From positions 1,178,001 to 1,242,000 of the forward strand of contig NZ_LR134117.1 of the NCBI RefSeq assembly GCF_900635445.1: a DNA stretch of 64,000 nt, written 5' to 3'. A program made the translations under genes and the position numbers. The notes under the pieces are model-generated. The model had not been told where the DNA came from. It did no database searches and saw only the letters and a program-made list of their open reading frames with translations. Shown here one piece after another: positions 47,112 through 55,937 of this stretch. Each line of letters starts with the position of its first letter. Position 1 is the first letter of the stretch. The DNA is from Serratia odorifera (GTDB taxonomy: Bacteria > Pseudomonadota > Gammaproteobacteria > Enterobacterales > Enterobacteriaceae).

Positions 47112-48482
47112 TCAGGCTTTTTCTTTCGGCGTGGCATGGCCGTTGGCGGCTTCGCGCTTTTCGATTGGCAATGGAATGTAAGCGCGGATACGCAAACCGC
47201 CGCGTTCACTGGAGCCGAACTCCAACGCCCCGGCATGACCATCGATAATGCGCTGTACGATAGCCAAGCCCAGGCCAGTGCCGCTGGTACTGCGTGCGCT
47301 GTCGCCACGGACAAACGGTTGCAGCAGATGCTTCAGCTCTTCCGGCTTGATACCGGGGCCGTCGTCCTCGACCTGGAACCAGCCGCGTTGCAGTTCGCGT
47401 CCGCTGCTGACCTTGATCCAGCCGTTGCCATAGCGAGCCGCATTAATCACCATATTCACTGCGGCACGTTTGATCGACAACGGGTTGACGTTCATCATCA
47501 ATTCACCCGCCAGCAGTTCTGAATCAATCACGCGTTCGTAGCCGCTTTCCGCCGCCACAACTTCACCCAGAATGGAATTCAGATCGCAAAATTCGGTCTG
47601 CATTTCCTGCCCGGTACGCAAATAGTCAATAAACTGCTCGATGATGGCATTGCATTCCTCAATGTCTTTATTGATCGACTCCGCCAGATAGCCATCTTCG
47701 GCGCTCATCATTTCGGTTGCCAGACGAATGCGCGTCAGCGGCGTACGCAAATCATGGCTCACGCCGGCCATCAGCAACGTACGATCGTCGGCCAACTGTT
47801 TGACGCCGGACGCCATCTGGTTAAACGCCCGCGTTACCGAACGCACCTCGGAAGCGCCATACTCACGCAGCGGCGGTGGAATATTGCCCTTGCCCACCTG
47901 CAGTGCAGCATGTTCCAGCTCCACCAACGGTCGGTTCTGAATGCGAATAAACAGCCAGGCGCCGCCTATCGCCAATAGCATAATCGCCAGCGTATAGCGG
48001 AACAGCGGCGAAAAATCGCCCTGATGGATTTCGGTCAGCGGTACGCGCACCCAGATATCCGGTGACAGCCAGGTTTTCAGCCACACCACCGGAGAATTCT
48101 TGTTCACTTCTACACGCACGTCGGTCGGACCACCCAACTGTTGCGCCATCTGCTGGCTCAGAAACTCGTAGTGCTGCGCCCAGCGCAGACCACTCTCTTC
48201 CGCCGCCGCATTGGTATACAGCGAAATGCCCAGTTCGCGATAGATTTCCCGCCGAAACGCCGGCGGTACTTCCAGCAACGTACCATCTTCCAATTGCAGC
48301 CGGTCAGTCATCAACATACGCACTTCGTACGCCAACACCTTATTAAACTGCTGCAAACTGGGCAAAATGGCGAAGTTGAGCACCACCAGATAGGTGGTCA
48401 CCAGGCTGACGAACAGCAAGGTGACGATCAACAACAGGGTTCGGGCAAACGAGCTACGCGGTGAAAAGCGCAATCGCCTCAT
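47112..48482 (-). CDS. envZ: Osmosensor histidine kinase EnvZ
   Basis: Inner-membrane sensor that phosphorylates and dephosphorylates OmpR to control porins. 456 aa (450 in E. coli). TM1 about 14-35, periplasmic domain to about 158, TM2 about 160-180, HAMP with PLVELEHAALQVGKG, phospho-His243 in VSHDLRTPLTR, and the ATPase lobe (NMVINAARYG, VEDDGPGIK, GTGLGLAIVQRI). Overlaps ompR by 4 nt. Frame intact. Confidence 0.98.
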   Translation of the reverse strand: MRRLRFSPRSSFARTLLLIVTLLFVSLVTTYLVVLNFAILPSLQQFNKVLAYEVRMLMTDRLQLEDGTLLEVPPAFRREIYRELGISLYTNAAAEESGLRWAQHYEFLSQQMAQQLGGPTDVRVEVNKNSPVVWLKTWLSPDIWVRVPLTEIHQGDFSPLFRYTLAIMLLAIGGAWLFIRIQNRPLVELEHAALQVGKGNIPPPLREYGASEVRSVTRAFNQMASGVKQLADDRTLLMAGVSHDLRTPLTRIRLATEMMSAEDGYLAESINKDIEECNAIIEQFIDYLRTGQEMQTEFCDLNSILGEVVAAESGYERVIDSELLAGELMMNVNPLSIKRAAVNMVINAARYGNGWIKVSSGRELQRGWFQVEDDGPGIKPEELKHLLQPFVRGDSARSTSGTGLGLAIVQRIIDGHAGALEFGSSERGGLRIRAYIPLPIEKREAANGHATPKEKA

Positions 48483-49198
48483 GCCTTACTGCCGTCCGGC
48501 ACAAAGACGTAGCCCAGACCCCAAACGGTCTGAATATAACGTGGGTGCGCCGGATCTTCTTCAACCATGCGCCGTAAGCGGGATATCTGCACGTCGATGG
48601 AACGTTCCATCGCGCTGTATTCACGCCCGCGAGCCAGATTCATCAGCTTATCGCGCGACAACGGCTCGCGTGGGTGGCTTACCAGCGCCTTCAGCACCGC
48701 AAATTCGCCGCTGGTCAATGGCATCGGCTCATCTTCACGGAACATTTCGCGCGTACCGAGATTCAGCTTGAACTTGCCGAAGGCGATCACCGCTTCTTCC
48801 TGCGAAGGCGCGCCTGGCAGCTCGTTAGCCTGACGGCGCAGCACCGCACGGATGCGCGCCAACAGCTCGCGCGGGTTAAACGGTTTGGGGATGTAGTCAT
48901 CGGCACCGATTTCCAGCCCGACAATGCGATCGACCTCTTCGCCTTTGGCGGTTACCATGATAATCGGCATCGGGTTGCTCTGGCTGCGCAGGCGGCGGCA
49001 AATCGACAGGCCGTCTTCGCCAGGCAGCATCAGGTCCAGCACCATTAAGTGGAAGGATTCCCGTGTCAGCAAGCGATCCATTTGCTCAGCGTTGGCCACG
49101 CTGCGAACCTGAAAACCCTGTTCGGTTAAATAGCGTTCTAATAGCGCACGCAGACGCATATCGTCATCGACGACCAGAATCTTATGATTCTCTTGCAT
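48479..49198 (-). CDS. ompR: Response regulator OmpR
   Basis: OmpR/PhoB-type transcription factor partner of EnvZ, 239 aa exactly as in E. coli. Receiver MQENHKILVVDDDMRLRALLERYL with phospho-Asp55 (LMVLDLMLPG), and winged helix with REYSAMERSIDVQISRLRRMVEEDPAHPRYIQTVWGLGYVFV. ATG 49196-49198 is selected over the longer in-frame start on family grounds. Confidence 0.99.
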   Translation of the reverse strand: MQENHKILVVDDDMRLRALLERYLTEQGFQVRSVANAEQMDRLLTRESFHLMVLDLMLPGEDGLSICRRLRSQSNPMPIIMVTAKGEEVDRIVGLEIGADDYIPKPFNPRELLARIRAVLRRQANELPGAPSQEEAVIAFGKFKLNLGTREMFREDEPMPLTSGEFAVLKALVSHPREPLSRDKLMNLARGREYSAMERSIDVQISRLRRMVEEDPAHPRYIQTVWGLGYVFVPDGSKA

Positions 49199-49456
49199 TG
49201 TATTACTCCCAAAGGCTGTATTGCCTGACGCCAATATTGTTAAAAAACCCTGTCATTTCGGACAGCGATTATTGGTATATATTCTAGACGAAATTGTTAC
49301 AAAGCTTATTCTTTTGCCCATTTATCAATAATTTTCGCTGAATGTCGATGGCAAGCCGTCAAAATTTCGCCGCTTTTCGGCGCCAGGTGGGACAACGGCC
49401 CAATTTAAGGCCATTCTGCCACCGGCGGTAGCGCACGGTGGCAGTGGGGCGCCAGA

Positions 49457-49762
49457 TTATGAGGTGTGCAGGAAACGCGCCAACTGCCGGCGCAGCCGTT
49501 GGTTTTCTTTCTGCAGCGCGTCGACCCGATCCAGCAGCGTCAACGCCATGGCGATCCCCGGCCAGTCCAGATCCAGCTCGGCACGCAGCCGCCGTGCGCG
49601 CTGCAGATGGCTCAGCGCCGGGTAATCAAACAGCCAGCTCGACGGCGCCGACTCCAGAGGCGCGATCACGCCAAGTTCGACGATCTCGATCAGCTCATCC
49701 TGCGAAATATCCACCTGCTGGCACAGTTCTACCACGGTAAAAGTGATCTCTTGTCTCATCAT
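49457..49762 (-). CDS. cbpM: Chaperone-modulator protein CbpM
   Basis: Small MerR-fold-like inhibitor of the co-chaperone CbpA. From ATG 49760-49762 (GGAG 8 nt upstream) it reads MMRQEITFTVVELCQQVDISQDELIEIVELGVIAPLE, then WLFDYPALSHLQRARRLRAELDLDWPGIAMALTLLDRVDALQKENQRLRRQLARFL. 101 aa as in E. coli. It lies 5 nt after cbpA; the pair is at a different locus in E. coli. Confidence 0.92.
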   Translation of the reverse strand: MMRQEITFTVVELCQQVDISQDELIEIVELGVIAPLESAPSSWLFDYPALSHLQRARRLRAELDLDWPGIAMALTLLDRVDALQKENQRLRRQLARFLHTS

Positions 49763-49767
49763 GATGC

Positions 49768-50715
49768 TTACTCCCATTCCGTGCGAGGGTTGAACGCCGC
49801 CTGCTCGGCCAGCTCACGCCACAGGGCGCTGGCTCGTTCATTCGGCTTCGGCGGCATCACTACCTTGAGAATGACATACAGATCGCCGGTCTCTTTCTTG
49901 CCGGCCAACCCCTTACCTTTGACCCGCAGCCGTTTGCCGCTCTGGCTGCCGGCGGGAACGGTCAGCGCGATTTTACCGGTCAGCGTCGGCACCTCGATGC
50001 TGGTGCCCAATGCCGCTTCCCAGGGTGCCAACGGCGCCACGATATGCAGGTTATGACCATCGACCTCAAACAGCGGATGCGGCGCGAGGCGGATAATCAG
50101 ATACAGATCGCCGTTCTGGCCACCACCGATGCCGGCAACCCCCTGCCCCTTGAGACGGATACGCTCGCCGTCGCTCATGCCCGCCGGAATTTTCACGTTC
50201 AACGTCTTGCCGGCTTCGCTGACCTGCCGTCCCAGTTCGTCGTAGACCGGCAGCGTATAGGAAATCTCCCGGCTCTGATCGTGCAACGTCTCTTCAAGAA
50301 ACAGCGGCACTTCCATTTCGAGGTCCTGACCACGCAAACCCTGGCCGCCACGCGACGAAGAACGCTGTCCCGCAGCGGTTCGTCCACCGAACATGCTGTC
50401 GAAAAACTCGGAAAAGTCTTGCGTCCCGCCGTGCCATGCGGCGTTCTGCTGGCGTTCGCCAGCTCCGCCACGCGCACGCTGGCCAAAGTTCGGGTCGTTG
50501 CGATGCAGTCGAATCTGATCGTACTCGGCACGACGCTGTTCATCCTTCAGCACTTCATAGGCTTCGGCCAGCGCCTTGAACTTGCTCTCGGCGTCGTCTT
50601 CACTGCTGACGTCAGGATGATATTTACGCGCCAGTCGGCGATAAGCGGTTTTGATGGTTTTCAGATCGGCGCTGGGCTCGACGCCCATCGTCGCGTAATA
50701 ATCTTTAAATTCCAT
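49768..50715 (-). CDS. cbpA: DnaJ-like co-chaperone and curved-DNA-binding protein CbpA
   Basis: J-domain protein that stimulates DnaK and binds curved DNA. 315 aa (306 in E. coli). J domain at 1-70 with the HPD motif (RKYHPDVSSEDDAESKFKALAEAYEVL), a Gly-rich linker with DFSEFFDSMFGG, and two C-terminal DnaJ-type beta-domains (LNVKIPAGMSDGERIRLKGQG; LTVPAGSQSGKRLRVKGKGLAGKKETGDLYV). No zinc-finger repeats, which separates it from DnaJ. Confidence 0.95.
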   Translation of the reverse strand: MEFKDYYATMGVEPSADLKTIKTAYRRLARKYHPDVSSEDDAESKFKALAEAYEVLKDEQRRAEYDQIRLHRNDPNFGQRARGGAGERQQNAAWHGGTQDFSEFFDSMFGGRTAAGQRSSSRGGQGLRGQDLEMEVPLFLEETLHDQSREISYTLPVYDELGRQVSEAGKTLNVKIPAGMSDGERIRLKGQGVAGIGGGQNGDLYLIIRLAPHPLFEVDGHNLHIVAPLAPWEAALGTSIEVPTLTGKIALTVPAGSQSGKRLRVKGKGLAGKKETGDLYVILKVVMPPKPNERASALWRELAEQAAFNPRTEWE

Positions 50716-50963
50716 ACGGTAATACCTTCAATGTGATGTGCGCCAAAAATCCTTCTTTCTGCTGCCAGATAGTCCCTCCTTTTCGTCACCTTCCTTCTCC
50801 GGTATCGAGGTTAGCGGCGTACCGCTATGCTAAGCATACTCCCGATTGTCAAAAGCTGCGCAGACTGATAAAAACCGTACGACGACACGCAGACTGCGGC
50901 CATTTTTAAAGCCCCTTGCATTCACGTACACTGTGCCGGTGGCTCCCTACAAGATAAATCACC

Positions 50964-51437
50964 ATGAGAACGCAACTGATAACCCGTGAAGGGTATGACA
51001 AGCTCAAACAGGAACTGGATTACCTGTGGCGTGAAGAACGCCCGGAGGTCACCAAAAAAGTCACCTGGGCTGCCAGCCTTGGCGATCGCAGTGAAAACGC
51101 CGACTACCAGTATAATAAAAAGCGCCTGCGCGAAATCGATCGCCGGGTGCGCTACCTCACCAAGTGCCTGGAACAGCTGAAAATCGTCGATTATTCGCCA
51201 CAGCAGGAAGGCAAAGTGTTCTTCGGCGCCTGGGTGGAAGTAGAAAATGACGATGGCGATCTCAAGCGTTTTCGTATTGTCGGCTACGACGAGATTTTTG
51301 GCCGCAAAGATTACATCTCCATCGACTCACCGATGGCCCGTGCCCTGCTGAAAAAGCAGGTCGGCGACACCGCCATGGTCAACACGCCGGCAGGCGAAGC
51401 GCTGTGGTACGTCAACCAGATTGAATACGTTAAATAA
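50964..51437 (+). CDS. greB: Transcript-cleavage factor GreB
   Basis: Rescues backtracked RNA polymerase by stimulating cleavage of the nascent RNA. 157 aa (158 in E. coli). N-terminal coiled coil MRTQLITREGYDKLKQELDYLWREERPEVTKKVTWAASLGDRSENADYQYNKKRLREIDRR has the DRSENADY tip acidic residues. The C-terminal FKBP-like domain includes FRIVGYDEIFGRKDYISIDSPMARALLKK. Confidence 0.97.
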   Translation: MRTQLITREGYDKLKQELDYLWREERPEVTKKVTWAASLGDRSENADYQYNKKRLREIDRRVRYLTKCLEQLKIVDYSPQQEGKVFFGAWVEVENDDGDLKRFRIVGYDEIFGRKDYISIDSPMARALLKKQVGDTAMVNTPAGEALWYVNQIEYVK

Positions 51438-51591
51438 GTTTCAGCTTATTCCGAACGGCGAGGATCGCCGGGCAACGCGGCGCTTACGGCGATTGCCCGG
51501 CACAACCCTGGCCAGCCGTACTGGCAATTCCCGGGGCAATACGTATAACTGTCCCCCTGATTATTTACCGTTCCTAACAGATACCAGACAT

Positions 51592-53916
51592 ATGAATGAC
51601 CCACTGAGCCGCATTATTGCAACAGAATTGCAGGCCCGGCCGGAGCAAGTTGACTCCGCCATCCGCCTGTTGGATGAAGGTAATACCGTGCCGTTTATCG
51701 CACGCTATCGCAAGGAAGTCACCGGGGGCCTGGACGATACCCAACTGCGCCAGCTGGAAACCCGCCTGGGTTATCTGCGTGAACTGGAAGACCGTCGTCA
51801 GACCATCCTCAAGTCGATTGAGGAACAGGGAAAACTCACCGAGCAATTGGCCGGCGCCATCAACGGCACACTCAGCAAGACCGAACTCGAAGACCTGTAT
51901 CTCCCTTACAAACCCAAACGCCGCACCCGAGGTCAGATCGCCATCGAAGCTGGTCTGGCACCGTTGGCCGACACTCTGTGGGCCGATCCGCAGCAGCAGC
52001 CAGAGTCACTGGCCGAACGCTTTGTTGATGCCGACAAGGGCGTGGCGGACGTCAAGGCGGCGCTGGACGGCGCGCGCTACATCCTGATGGAACGCTTTGC
52101 CGAAGATGCCGGCCTGCTGGCAAAAGTGCGTGACTATTTATGGAAGCATGCGCATCTGGTGTCCAAGGTCGTGGAAGGCAAAGAGCAGGAAGGCGCCAAA
52201 TTCCGCGATTACTTCGATCACCACGAGCCGATTTCCCAGGTCCCTTCACACCGCGCGCTGGCGATGTTCCGCGGCCGCAACGAAGGCGTTCTGCAACTGG
52301 CCCTGAACCCCGATCCGCAATTTGAGGAAGCGCCGCGCGAAAGCCAGGGCGAACAGATTATTATCCAGCACCTCAGTCTGCGGCTGAACAACGCGCCGGC
52401 TGACGCCTGGCGTAAAGCGGTGGTCAACTGGACCTGGCGCATCAAGGTGCTGTTGCATCTGGAAACCGAACTGATGGGTACGGTGCGCGAGCGCGCCGAA
52501 GATGAAGCGATCAACGTATTCGCCCGCAATCTGCACGATCTGCTGATGGCTGCGCCAGCCGGCATGCGCGCCACCATGGGTCTCGATCCGGGTCTGCGCA
52601 CCGGGGTAAAAGTGGCGGTGGTAGACGCCACCGGCAAACTGGTCGCAACCGACACCGTGTATCCGCACACCGGACAGGCCGCCAAGGCCGCCGCCCTGGT
52701 CGCCGCGCTGTGCATCAGGCACAACGTGGAACTGGTAGCGATCGGTAACGGTACGGCATCACGCGAAACCGAACGCTTCTTTATCGATCTGCAAAAGCAA
52801 TTCCCAGAGGTCAAGGCGCAGAAAGTGATCGTCAGCGAAGCCGGCGCCTCGGTGTATTCCGCCTCGGAACTGGCGGCGCTGGAGTTCCCGAACCTCGACG
52901 TTTCACTGCGCGGCGCGGTGTCGATCGCACGCCGTCTGCAGGATCCGCTGGCCGAACTGGTGAAGATTGATCCAAAATCCATCGGTGTCGGCCAGTATCA
53001 GCATGACGTCAGCCAGAGCCAGTTGGCGAAGAAACTGGATTCGGTGGTCGAGGACTGTGTGAACGCCGTCGGCGTCGATCTGAACACCGCGTCGGTACCG
53101 TTGCTGACCCGCGTTGCCGGCCTGACGCGCATGATGGCGCAAAACATCGTGAACTGGCGCGACGAAAACGGCCGTTTCAGCAACCGTGAACAGTTGTTGA
53201 AAGTCAGCCGCCTGGGACCAAAAGCGTTTGAACAGTGCGCCGGCTTCCTGCGCATCAACCACGGCGATAACCCGCTGGATGCCTCGACCGTTCACCCAGA
53301 AACCTACCCGGTAGTGGAGCGTATTCTGGCCGCCACCCAGCAGGCATTGCAGGATCTGATGGGCAACCCGAGCATGGTTCGCAGCCTGAAAGCCAGCGAC
53401 TTTACCGACCAGCAGTTCGGCGTACCAACGGTTACCGACATCCTCAAGGAACTGGAAAAACCGGGCCGCGATCCGCGTCCGGAATTCAAGACCGCCACCT
53501 TCGCCGACGGTGTGGAAACGCTCAACGACCTGCAACCGGGCATGATTCTGGAAGGTGCCGTCACCAACGTCACCAACTTCGGGGCGTTCGTTGACATCGG
53601 CGTCCATCAGGACGGTCTGGTGCACATCTCCTCGCTGGCAGATAAATTCGTTGAAGATCCGCACAGCGTGGTGAAAGCCGGTGATATCGTTAAAGTGAAA
53701 GTGATGGAAGTGGACCTGCAGCGCAAGCGCATTGCATTGACCATGCGTCTTGACGAGCAGCCGGGCGAAGGACCCGCGCGCCGCGGCGGTACCCCGCCAG
53801 CACGTGACAACGCGACCCGTCCAGCCGCCGGCAAGCCGAAAGCGCGCACCAGTACGCCGGCTGGCAACAGCGCCATGGGCGATGCGCTGGCCGCAGCGTT
53901 TGGAAAAAAACGTTAA
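51592..53916 (+). CDS. tex: Tex family RNA-binding transcription accessory protein
   Basis: YhgF/Tex protein, linked to transcription fidelity and RNA metabolism. 774 aa (773 in E. coli). Helical N-terminal part with LPYKPKRRTRGQIAIEAGL, YqgF/RNase H-like domain (GLDPGLRTGVKVAVVDATGK), helix-hairpin-helix repeats (SVPLLTRVAGLTRMMAQNIVNWRDENG), and a C-terminal S1 domain (GMILEGAVTNVTNFGAFVDIGVHQDGLVHIS) before a basic disordered tail. Start at ATG 51592 by homology; the in-frame extension to 51421 overlaps greB and is rejected. Symbol yhgF is also used. Confidence 0.96.
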   Translation: MNDPLSRIIATELQARPEQVDSAIRLLDEGNTVPFIARYRKEVTGGLDDTQLRQLETRLGYLRELEDRRQTILKSIEEQGKLTEQLAGAINGTLSKTELEDLYLPYKPKRRTRGQIAIEAGLAPLADTLWADPQQQPESLAERFVDADKGVADVKAALDGARYILMERFAEDAGLLAKVRDYLWKHAHLVSKVVEGKEQEGAKFRDYFDHHEPISQVPSHRALAMFRGRNEGVLQLALNPDPQFEEAPRESQGEQIIIQHLSLRLNNAPADAWRKAVVNWTWRIKVLLHLETELMGTVRERAEDEAINVFARNLHDLLMAAPAGMRATMGLDPGLRTGVKVAVVDATGKLVATDTVYPHTGQAAKAAALVAALCIRHNVELVAIGNGTASRETERFFIDLQKQFPEVKAQKVIVSEAGASVYSASELAALEFPNLDVSLRGAVSIARRLQDPLAELVKIDPKSIGVGQYQHDVSQSQLAKKLDSVVEDCVNAVGVDLNTASVPLLTRVAGLTRMMAQNIVNWRDENGRFSNREQLLKVSRLGPKAFEQCAGFLRINHGDNPLDASTVHPETYPVVERILAATQQALQDLMGNPSMVRSLKASDFTDQQFGVPTVTDILKELEKPGRDPRPEFKTATFADGVETLNDLQPGMILEGAVTNVTNFGAFVDIGVHQDGLVHISSLADKFVEDPHSVVKAGDIVKVKVMEVDLQRKRIALTMRLDEQPGEGPARRGGTPPARDNATRPAAGKPKARTSTPAGNSAMGDALAAAFGKKR

Positions 53917-54030
53917 TCCCTGCGGGCGAGGCATCCGCTTCGCCCGTTTTTCACCGGCGTTTTTTGATTTATCGCAATTGTTTGCCATTTTTATTTCAAC
54001 CGGCGTTTATAAATAACTTACCGGCATCTA

Positions 54031-55182
54031 AATAGCTGCGCCTAATACCGCTCCACTTTTGCCAGGCCATGTTTTCCTCCGGGGAATGGGCTGGCGGTTT
54101 CCATAAAATGCCGTACCTTTTTCAGCAGTTGCCACATTGAACGGCATTGATGGTTGCGCGTTATCGTGTTGTGCAACGCCTGCCATAACCGCTCAACGTG
54201 ATTCACCCACGGCGAGTAAACCGGCTGATAAATCACCCTGAACTTCGGGTTCTCCTTCAGCCAGCGCTGGGTTTCCCGGCTTTTGTGGATAATGTAGTTG
54301 TCCACGATCAGCGTGATGGTTTTCGCCCGCCGGTACGTCGCTTTAAGCCGCTTCAGCAGGCTGATGAACAGCGCCGAACTTTTGCTGTTGCCGCCCACGT
54401 AGCTGACTTTGCCCGTGCCGCAGTGCAGTGCTCCGGCCAGATAGTATTTTTCGTTCTGTCCCGGCGTCACCACGCGTTTTTGCTGCCCGCGTAGCTGCCA
54501 GTCCGCACCGATTTTGGGATTAAGATGGATATCCACCTCATCTTCATAAAATACCGGATGCTCTGCGCTGCATTCGTCCAGTGCTTTGTGGATTGCCGCC
54601 ATCTTTTCATCCTTATGCGGGTCACGGATACGCAGAGTTGGCGCGGCCCTGCGCCATACCATCCCGGCCGATGGCAGCCAGCGGCGAAGGGTCCCGGCAT
54701 GTAACTGACATCCGGTTATCTCATTGATTTTTATTGCCAGCAATTCGGTACTCCAGCGTGAACGCTGATAGCCAAAATCACCGGGAGTGTGTTTTATCAA
54801 CTCACGTAATAACGTGCAGATATGCTCAAAAGGCCAGCGACGGGAACGCCCTGCGGGGAGTGATTTGAGGCCTTCAACACCTGACTGCGTGAACCAGTTA
54901 ATCCAGCGTCCGACGGAGGAACGGGCACAGCAGAGCGTTCTGGCAACGTCGATGACGCGGTCACCCCGATGTAGCATCAGCATGGCAGTCAGCCTGCGGG
55001 CATAATTTTTATCGTGCGTTTTATGGATTGCTTTCTGCATCAGGCGTCGTTCGTCACGGGGAATAGGTGCTATGATCGGCATCGCTCAGTCCGGTTAGTG
55101 ATTTGGGATATTCAGCGATTGATCAGATCGCACAATCCGGACTGAGTTCCCTCAAAGTGATCTACTATTCCGCGCAGCTATT
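54031..55182 (-). mobile_element. IS630-type insertion sequence
   Basis: A complete element of about 1152 bp. Its ends are inverted repeats AATAGCTGCGC (54031-54041) and GCGCAGCTATT (55172-55182), followed inward by similar but imperfect sequence. TA dinucleotides flank it at 54029-54030 and 55183-55184. Joining the flanks recreates CTAG, the target preferred by IS630, with TA duplicated. The single transposase gene is intact, so the copy looks recent. It separates tex from feoA. Confidence 0.92.
54042..55082 (-). CDS. IS630-family transposase
   Basis: 346-aa DDE transposase nearly identical, as far as I recall, to that of enterobacterial IS630. N-terminal helix-turn-helix region (VIDVARTLCCARSSVGRWINWF), a second HTH (LHAGTLRRWLPSAGMVW), and the DDE domain with EDEVDIHLNPKIG, LIVDNYIIHKS and SPWVNHVERLWQ supplying the Asp, Asp and Glu. 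No frameshift. It ends 11 nt inside the left end of the element. Confidence 0.95.
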   Translation of the reverse strand: MPIIAPIPRDERRLMQKAIHKTHDKNYARRLTAMLMLHRGDRVIDVARTLCCARSSVGRWINWFTQSGVEGLKSLPAGRSRRWPFEHICTLLRELIKHTPGDFGYQRSRWSTELLAIKINEITGCQLHAGTLRRWLPSAGMVWRRAAPTLRIRDPHKDEKMAAIHKALDECSAEHPVFYEDEVDIHLNPKIGADWQLRGQQKRVVTPGQNEKYYLAGALHCGTGKVSYVGGNSKSSALFISLLKRLKATYRRAKTITLIVDNYIIHKSRETQRWLKENPKFRVIYQPVYSPWVNHVERLWQALHNTITRNHQCRSMWQLLKKVRHFMETASPFPGGKHGLAKVERY

Positions 55183-55185
55183 TAG

Positions 55186-55638
55186 CATTAGATATATTAA
55201 TTAAACTTTCGCGTTAACATGTTCATTAACATTTAATAGCCGCGGCTATTTTTTGGCAGGTAACACAATCGGTTGGTAGCGTTATTTTACGCAGAGTTTG
55301 TTAGCGAAAAATGTGGGTTGTTAGCGGTATGGAAAACTAACGCAAACATATTTATTAAATGATTTCTAAACAGAAAATACTGCCACAATCCATTAACCTA
55401 TTTAACCTAAACCACGCATTTGCAGCCTATCTTGCTTAGTGGTAATAATAGCAGCCATGTTATTTCCGTAGAAATATGTGTCGATATTTACCAATAGTTA
55501 CCAATACCCCTATTTTTTGTATTGAATACGATAATCATTCTCACTATTATTCCCTTACGTATTCAACGTAATCCTCGCCCGCCGCAATGGGGGCCATGCA
55601 CGTAAATAGCCTGATGGCATCGGCTCTAGGAAGGTAAT
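55186..55638. other. IS-feoA intergenic region
   Basis: 453 bp, strongly A/T-rich compared with its surroundings, with no gene. It is the native tex-feoA spacer displaced by the insertion sequence. A Fur-like box at 55524-55542 and an overlapping FNR-like site lie about 100-115 bp upstream of feoA. Confidence 0.5.
55524..55542 (+). promoter_or_regulatory. Fur-like box upstream of feoABC
   Basis: GAATACGATAATCATTCTC matches the 19-bp Fur consensus GATAATGATAATCATTATC at about 15 positions, with the core GATAATCATT exact. TTGAATACGATAAT (55522-55535) resembles TTGAT-N4-ATCAA at 8 of 10 positions. This fits iron repression and anaerobic activation known for E. coli feo. Confidence 0.6.
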
Positions 55639-55863
55639 ATGCATCTTCTGCCTAAACAGTCTTATAAAATTACCGGCTTCGCCAGCGATATCAGCCCTGC
55701 CTATCGCCAGAAACTGCTGTCGCTTGGCATGCTGCCGGGAGCGTCGTTTGAAGTCATACGCATTGCCCCGTTCGGCGACCCCATAGAAATAAAAACCCAA
55801 CGCGTCAGTCTGGTGCTGCGTAAAAAAGATATCGCCCTGATCGCGTTGGAAGGCCAGCCGTAA
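55639..55863 (+). CDS. feoA: Ferrous iron transport protein A
   Basis: Small SH3-like cytoplasmic partner of FeoB, 74 aa (75 in E. coli): MHLLPKQSYKITGFASDISPAYRQKLLSLGMLPGASFEVIRIAPFGDPIEIKTQRVSLVLRKKD. First gene of feoABC, preceded by GGAAGG. Confidence 0.95.
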   Translation: MHLLPKQSYKITGFASDISPAYRQKLLSLGMLPGASFEVIRIAPFGDPIEIKTQRVSLVLRKKDIALIALEGQP

Positions 55864-55937
55864 GCCTGACCATCCACCCGGGGCCTTTGCCGCGCTGCAT
55901 TGCGTGGTGCCGATATACTCTATTGAACTCATGTTGA

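Noticed and set aside
51460..51510. Hairpin between greB and tex as a terminator
   Set aside because: Arms around GCCGGGCAA and TTGCCCGGC pair but the loop is long and there is no T-run; too weak to call.
51421..51591. Longer tex start overlapping greB
   Set aside because: The extension lacks homology and the ATG at 51592 gives the family N terminus and length.
52903..53988. 361-codon minus-strand frame opposite tex
   Set aside because: Antisense shadow of a fully conserved gene; composition follows tex codon periodicity.
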